The position numbers and the translations under genes are program-made. The notes under the pieces are model-generated. The model worked only from the letters and a program-made list of their open reading frames with translations, made no database searches and had not been told where the DNA came from. Shown piece by piece: positions 57,800 to 64,000 of a DNA stretch of 64,000 bases (position 1 is its first letter; every line of letters starts with the position of its first letter). Source of the stretch: Oryzias latipes (taxonomy: Eukaryota > Chordata > Actinopteri > Beloniformes > Adrianichthyidae); contig NC_019879.2 in NCBI RefSeq assembly GCF_002234675.1, positions 397,501-461,500 of the forward strand, read 5' to 3'.

Positions 57800-58341
57800 C
57801 TAAAAGGAGCTGCATTTCCAGAAGAAAATGCAGGGTTGAATGCTGTATTGCTGAAAGAAAGCTTAATTTGTAAAAGAAATGGCTGAACTGAGCTGAAAGA
57901 GCTCAACATTTTAAAAGTAAAATGGTTAATATAGGTGCAAACCTGTAAAAGAGGTTAAGCACAAGAATTCCCTATGTAATTTAATGGAGCAAAATTCCTG
58001 GTAAATCCTGGAATATCTTAAAAAGTTCAATGATTTGAATGACCAAAAGTAATAACTGTAATAAGTTGAAAGAGTTGAACATTTTAAAAGTTGGTTGGAA
58101 GAAAATTTTGAAGCGTCCGAACCGGGTGTCGAACCTGGAACCTCATGCACCGTAACTTCCCAATGTATTTTAATAGGGCAAAAATTCCCGGAAAAACTGG
58201 AATATCTTAAAAAGTAAAAGGATTTGAAAAATCAAAAGTCATAGCAGGAATAAGCTGAAAGAGCTGAACATTTTAAAAGTTGAATGGTTCAAATAGGTTA
58301 AAAATTGTAGAAGTAGTTAAACGCCAAAAAACGGCGGAAGA
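57800..58341 (-). mobile_element. Helitron-like unit 5, minimal
   Basis: At 542 bp this is the shortest unit. It keeps the 5' TCTTCCGCCG and the 3' hairpin, but the terminal CTAG has changed to TTAG. It carries the tRNA-like B-box segment at 58112-58155 and lacks the shared module. Confidence 0.6.
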
Positions 58342-58357
58342 TACTATAATAAAGAAA

Positions 58358-61000
58358 CTATAAGGAGCTGCATTTCCAGAAGAAAATGCAGGGTTGAATG
58401 CTGTATTGCTGAATGAAAGCAGAAATATGAGGAAAAAGCTGAACATTGTAAAAGTAGAATGTCTAAAATAGGTCAAACATTGTAGAAGGAGTTAAGCATG
58501 AAAGCTGAAATTGTTCAAAAAAATGGCTAAACTGTCCTGCAAAATCCTGAAATATTTTGAAAAGTTAAAGGACCACAAGTCAAAGGTGAACATTGTAAAA
58601 GTAGAATGACCAAAACAGGTCAAAATTTGTAGACGGAGTTGAGCATGAAAGCTTAAGTTGATTAAAAAATGGCTGAACTGTTGAAAATTTAAAGATGTTG
58701 CTAAAATGGCTAAAAGTGCTAGCATTGGAATCAGCATCATCAACTGACTCAAAAAACACATTGTTTGAGAGTATCATATTGGTAAAAGCTACATGTTCTT
58801 GGTTGATAAAAAAATCCACTTTTTTCAAAATGACGGCTTTTCTATTGATTTTATCTCCATAGCAACCATTTTATGTTTGGGTCGGCATGGGATGACGAAC
58901 AAATCGACGTCAGTTTCAGACAAATCGGTAAAAGTAAACCTTTGGACGTCCTTAGCAACGAAGTTTGTTGGCTAACCACGCCCACATTCCTTATATGTCC
59001 AGATCCAGTGAATTTCAATATGTTCAGTTCCAGCCATGGATTAAGTTTATTGCAATATTTGCTTCAGATTTTGTCATAAAAAGGCCACCAACGTTAGGTT
59101 GTGTCGACATCCCATAATGATTTCTAAACGTATTTTATAGTCCAAAGCCTTGTGATCATTTTAATGTTTGAACGGTGTCTCTAGCGACAAGTATGTTGAA
59201 GTTATATTCGTTTAAAGAAACAAAGGCTTCAGATTTGAATAACAAAAAATGGCTGCCAAACAGTCTCCATCCCATAATGACTACTTAACATTTGACAGTA
59301 AAAGTGGAGTCACCTGCTGCAACAGGTGACATTCTGTCACATGTTGAGCCTCAAGATCAATTCTCTCAACTGTGTATGTGCCATTAGTCATAACACACTC
59401 ATCAATGTGTAATGGTGAGTTATGTTGATCATCCGCTTGCTAGCTGAATGACACAGCAAAATATTTTCATTTTAACAATATCACATGTGGTGTGAAAACA
59501 TGATAGTCACTTCTCGTAACAGCCACCTAACTCATGGTTTGGGAATCAACACTTTCCCATGAGCCTTAGCGGCCGTGGGCGGGGCTAAGGCCCGGGTCCC
59601 AACGCTTGTCCACAAGATGGCTGCAGCACATGTTTGAACTGCAGCTTCCAGCTACGAGGAGGAAAATAAAAAAAAACATCAAAACTAACTTAGATTTGCT
59701 CCCACTGTTTTTTCTAACATACATTGAGTGTTTGTGTGTGTGCTTTAAGCTGCTGTGATCATTTTAACGTTTGAATGGTGTCTTTAGCTAAAATTGTGTG
59801 GAAGAAGCAAAGGTTCTTGAAAAGATAAAGGAACAATGAATGAAAGCTGAATTTGCTGATGAAATGGCTGCACTGTCCTGGCACTGTAAAAGGATAAAAA
59901 GTCAAAGCTTATGAGTAACCCCACCTGAAAGAAAATGTTTCCATGTAACGAAATATAATTGAGTTAGTGGAACTGAATTTTATCAAGAAAGGCAAGGTAA
60001 AAAAAACATGCAGAAAAAGTCAGATGCTGGAATCAAACTCAGAACCTCAGTATTGTAAGACCACTTACTAAGCCATTGAGCCAACACTTCTGTGATGACA
60101 AGATGCAGCCGGTATATATTAATCAGGCTTGTCGTGTATCATCTTATTGGGAAAAGCCGAGTTGAAATGATTTCAAGCCACAGTTCGTTATTTACGTGGA
60201 AAAAACGAACGACAGTTTTCACTTTTGAAAAGTCAAAGGATTTGAATGACCAAAAGTGGTGGTAAAAAAGGATTCTCAATGTATTTAAATGGAGCAAAAA
60301 TCTTGGAAAATCCTGTACAAGCATGGAATATCTTGAAAGGTTCAAGGATTTGAAAGATCAAAAGTAATAGCTGAAAGGATAAAGCTGAAAAATCTTAACA
60401 TTGCAACAGTAAAATGGTTAAAATAGGTAAAAACTGAAGTTAAAAATCACCTCACATTTAGGCAAAAAATGGCCGCAAAACCGTAGTTGGTGTTGCCATC
60501 CCATAATAATTTCAAAACTTATATTGAAATACAAAGTCTTATGAGCAGTTTAATGTTTGAACGGTGTTTCTAGCTAAAGGCATGTTGAAGTTACAATGGT
60601 TGAAATAAACAAAGGTTTCAAGGATTCTCCATGTATTTTAATGGAGCAAAAAATCCTGGAAAATCCTGGAATATCTTAAAAAGTTCAATGATTTGAATGA
60701 CCAAAAGAAATAACTGTATTAAGTTGAAAGAGCTCAACATTTTAAAAGTAAAATGGTAAAAAAAAATTTAAGGGTCCGAACCGGATGTCGAACCCGGAAC
60801 CTCATGTACCATAACTTCCCAATGCATTTTAATAGGGCAAAAATTCCCTGAAAAACTGGAATATCTTAAAAAGTACAAGGATTAGAAGTACCAAAAGTCA
60901 TAGCATTAATAAGATGAAGGAGCTGAACATTTTAAAAGTTGAATGGTTAAAATAGGTTAAAAATTGTAGAAGAAGTTAAGTGTCAAAAAACGGCGGAAGA
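58358..61000 (-). mobile_element. Helitron-like unit 6 with an internal insertion
   Basis: Family ends are present, with the terminus changed to ATAG. The shared module lies near 58740-59090. Compared with unit 2, about 650 bases (about 59568-60220) are inserted after CATGAGCCTT. They contain a GC-rich GGGCGGGGCTAAGGCC stretch and a tRNA-like sequence at 60028-60110. A B-box segment lies at 60772-60815. Confidence 0.62.
60028..60110 (-). repeat. tRNA-like sequence, probably SINE-derived
   Basis: On the minus strand TTGGCTCAATGGCTTAGTAA resembles an A-box/D-arm. GAGTTTGATTCCAGC, about 35 bases further, resembles a B-box/T-arm. The acceptor arms do not pair convincingly, so I read it as a tRNA-derived relic rather than a working tRNA gene. 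Confidence 0.4.
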
Positions 61001-61076
61001 TAGTATAAATAATAATAATAATAAATAAAGAGAAACAGGAAAACAAAGGGTTGAATGCTTTACAGCATTCAACCAA

Positions 61077-64000
61077 CTAGAAGGGGCTGCATTTCCAGAA
61101 GAAAATGCAGGGTTGAATGCTGTATTGCTGAATGAAAGCTGAATATGCTAAAGAAATGGCTGAACAGAGCTGGAAGAGCTCAACATTTTAAACGTAGAAT
61201 GGTCAAAGTGGGTAAAAAACTGTATAAGAAGTTAAGCTATAAGATTTCCCATGTATTTTAATGTAGCAAAAATCCTCGAATATATTTAAAAGTTCAAAGA
61301 TTTGAGAAAAAAGTCATAGCGGGAATAAGCTAAAAAAGTTGAACATTGTAATAGTAGAATGGCTAAAATAGGTCAAAATTTGTAGGAGTTAAGCATGAAA
61401 GCTGAAATTGTTGAAAAATTGGCTGAACTGTTGAAAATTTGAAGATGTTGCTAAAATGGCCAAAAGTGCTAGCATTGGAATCAGCATCATCAACTGACTC
61501 AAAAAAACACATTGTTTGAGAGTATCATATAGGTCAAAGCTACATGTTCTAAGTTGATAGAAAATCCAGTCTTTTCAAAATGGCAGCTTTTCTATTGATT
61601 TTATCTCCATAGCAACCATTTTATGTTTGGGTCGCCTGGAGATGAGGAACAAATCAACGTCGGTTTCAGATGAATCGGAAAAAGTAAACTTTTGGACGTC
61701 CTTAGCAACGAGCTTTGTTTGCTAACAACGCCCACATTCCTTATATGTCCAGATCCAGTGAATTTCAATATGTTCAGTTCCAGCCATGGATGACGTTTAT
61801 TGCAATATTTTCTTCAGATTTTGTCAAAAAATGCCCACCAAACAGTAGGTTGTGTTGCCATCCCATAATAATTTTTAAACGTATGTTGAAGTCCAAAGCC
61901 TTGTGAGAATTTCAATGTTTGAACGGTGCCTCTAGCTGAAAGCATGTTAAAGTTATAATGCTTGAAAGCAACAAAGGTTTTCAAGGATTCTCCATGTATT
62001 TAAATGAAGCAAAAATCTTGGAAAATCCTGGAAAATCTTGGAATATCTTGAAAAGTTCAAACATTTGAAAGACTAAAAGTCGTAGCTGAATAGAATAAGC
62101 TGAAAGGGTTGAACATTGTAATAGTAGAATGGTAAAAATAGGTGAAAGTTTGAAGAAGTTTAAAATTGCCTCACATTTTAGCACAAAATGGCCGCCAAAC
62201 TGTAGGTGGTGTTGCCATCCCATAATAATTTTGAACTTTATGTTGAGGTCCAAAACCTTGTGAACATTTCAATATTTGAACGGTGTCTCTAGCCAAAAGA
62301 ATGTTAAAGTTACAATTGTTTAAAGAAGCAAAGGTGTGGCCAATGGAGCAAAAAGATTGGAAAATCTGGGAATATAAGGGAATATCTGGAAAAGTTCAAG
62401 GATTTGAAGGACCAAATGTCATAGCTGAAAGGAATATGCTGAAAGGGTTGAACATTGTAATAGTAGAATGGTAGAAATAGGTGAAAGTTTGAAGAAGTTT
62501 AAAATTGCCTCACATTTTGGCACAAAATGGCTGCCAAACTGTAGGTGGTGTTGCCATCCCATAATAATTTTGAACCTTATGTTGAAATCCAAAACCTTGT
62601 GAACATTTCATTATTTGAACGGTGTCTCTAGCCAAAAGAATGTTAAAGTTACAATTGTTTAAAGAAGCAAAATGTGGCCAGTGGAGCAAAAAGATTGGAA
62701 AATCTGGGAATATCCGGGAATATCTGGAAAAGTTCAAGGATTTGAAGGACCAAATGTCATAGCTGAAAGGAATAAGCTGAAAGGGTTGAACATTGTAATA
62801 GTAGAATGGTAAAAATAGGTGAAAGTTTGAAGAAGTTTAAAATTGCCTCACATTTTGGCACAAAATGGCCGCCAAACTGTAGGTGGTGTTGCCATCCCAT
62901 AATAATTTTGAACTTTATGTTGAGGTCCAAAACCTTGTGAACATTTCAATATTTGAACGGTGTCTCTAGCCAAAAGAATGTTAAAGTTACAATTGTTTAA
63001 AGAAGCAAAGGTGTGGCCAATGGAGCAAAAAGATTGGAAAATCTGGGAATATAAGGGAATATCTGGAAAAGTTCAAGGATTTGAAGGACCAAATGTCATA
63101 GCTGAAAGGAATATGCTGAAAGGGTTGAACATTGTAATAGTAGAATGGTAAAAATAGGTGAAAGTTTGAAGAAGTTTAAAATTGCCTCACATTTTGGCAC
63201 AAAATGGCCGCCAAACTGTAGGTGGTGTTGCCATCCCATAATAATTTTGAACCTTATGTTGAAGTCCAAAACCTTGTGAACATTTCAATATTTGAACGGT
63301 GTCTCTAGCCAAAAGAATGTTAAAGTTACAATTGTTTAAAGAAGCAAAATGTGGCCAGTGGAGCAAAAAGATTGGAAAATCTGGGAATATCCGGGAATAT
63401 CTGGAAAAGTTCAAGGATTTGAAGGACCAAATGTCATAGCTGAAAGGAATAAGCTGAAAGGGTTGAACATTGTAATAGTAGAATGGTAGAAATAGGTGAA
63501 AGTTTGAAGAAGTTTAAAATTGCCTCACATTTTGGCACAAAATGGCCGCCAAACTGTAGGTGGTGTTGCCATCCCATAATAATTTTGAACTTTATGTTGA
63601 GGTCCAAAACCTTGTGAACATTTCAATATTTGAACGGTGTCTCTAGCCAAAAGAATGTTAAAGTTACAATTGTTTAAAGAAGCAAAGGTGTGGCCAATGG
63701 AGCAAAAAGATTGGAAAATCTGGGAATATAAGGGAATATCTGGAAAAGTTCAAGGATTTGAAGGACCAAATGTCATAGCTGAAAGGAATATGCTGAAAGG
63801 GTTGAACATTGTAATAGTAGAATGGTAGAAATAGGTGAAAGTTTGAAGAAGTTTAAAATTGCCTCACATTTTGGCACAAAATGGCCGCCAAACTGTAGGT
63901 GGTGTTGCCATCCCATAATAATTTTGAGCCTTATGTTGAAGTCCAAAGCCTTTTGAACATTTAAATGTTTGAACGGTGTCTCTACCTGAAAGCATGTTGA
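61077..64000 (-). mobile_element. Helitron-like unit 7, runs off the window
   Basis: The 3' end (hairpin plus CTAG) is at 61077; the 5' end is beyond the window. The shared module lies near 61490-61860. From about 62000 six 339-bp repeats follow in near-perfect tandem, arranged as 677-bp dimers (AAGGTGTGGCCAATGG alternating with AAATGTGGCCAGTGG), so this part has amplified recently. Confidence 0.65.
62160..64000. repeat. 339-bp tandem repeat, 677-bp dimer periodicity
   Basis: The landmark TGCCTCACATTTTGGCAC starts at 62167 (with a one-base variant), 62506, 62844, 63183, 63521 and 63860, i.e. steps of 339, 338, 339, 338 and 339. Short frames of 63 and 75 codons repeat with it and are artefacts. 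Confidence 0.93.

Noticed and set aside
50225..63828. Small repeated proteins in the right third of the window
   Set aside because: The same 60-90-codon frames recur with the Helitron-like units and the 339-bp repeat; they have no domain and vary with each repeat.

Overview
This window looks like teleost fish genomic DNA. It has split exons with GT/AG borders, and dispersed repeats typical of fish genomes: tRNA-derived SINEs, RTE- and L2-type LINE fragments, hAT elements, TA-flanked MITEs, long minisatellites and a 1,000-base run of N. There are no bacterial-style operons. Species cannot be fixed from the sequence alone. Almost every long open reading frame is a by-product of tandem or GC-rich repeats.

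The one clear host gene is on the plus strand at 43.2-49.0 kb. Six consecutive exons of a type I (calcium-regulated) diacylglycerol kinase encode the segment before the EF-hands, two EF-hands and the first C1 zinc-binding domain. The second C1 domain, the catalytic domains and the N-terminal exons are not seen in the window. A GC/CpG-rich stretch at 9.4-9.8 kb ends in a possible short first coding exon with a splice donor; what gene it belongs to is unknown.

Layout: 0-5.6 kb, a CA microsatellite split by a hAT-like element, a TA-flanked MITE and a SINE. 5.67-7.51 kb, a 90-bp higher-order minisatellite built of 9-mers. 8.4-9.1 kb, a 5'-truncated RTE-like LINE with a 15-bp target duplication. 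10.6-12.5 kb, a 16-bp minisatellite. 13-16 kb, a second MITE copy, a SINE and Harbinger-like debris. 16.8-32.15 kb, a very large 32-bp satellite that decays into a 1,000-N gap. 33.15-37.4 kb, a GC-rich foldback-like structure with arms of about 1.1 kb. 37.9-39.2 kb, another hAT-type element inserted into MITE remnants. 40.3-41.75 kb, an L2-type LINE fragment on the minus strand. 43.2-49.0 kb, diacylglycerol kinase exons; one intron holds a third MITE and an L2-type LINE that was itself interrupted by a hAT element. 49.9-64.0 kb, a head-to-tail array of seven units with Helitron-like ends on the minus strand, several carrying internal 339-bp tandem repeats; if the next kinase exon lies beyond the window, this array is intronic.

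The most interesting structures are the tandem Helitron-like array, the foldback element, the nested insertions with readable target-site duplications, and three unrelated long minisatellites within about 27 kb. Family names for repeats rest on end structure and motifs only; no database was searched.
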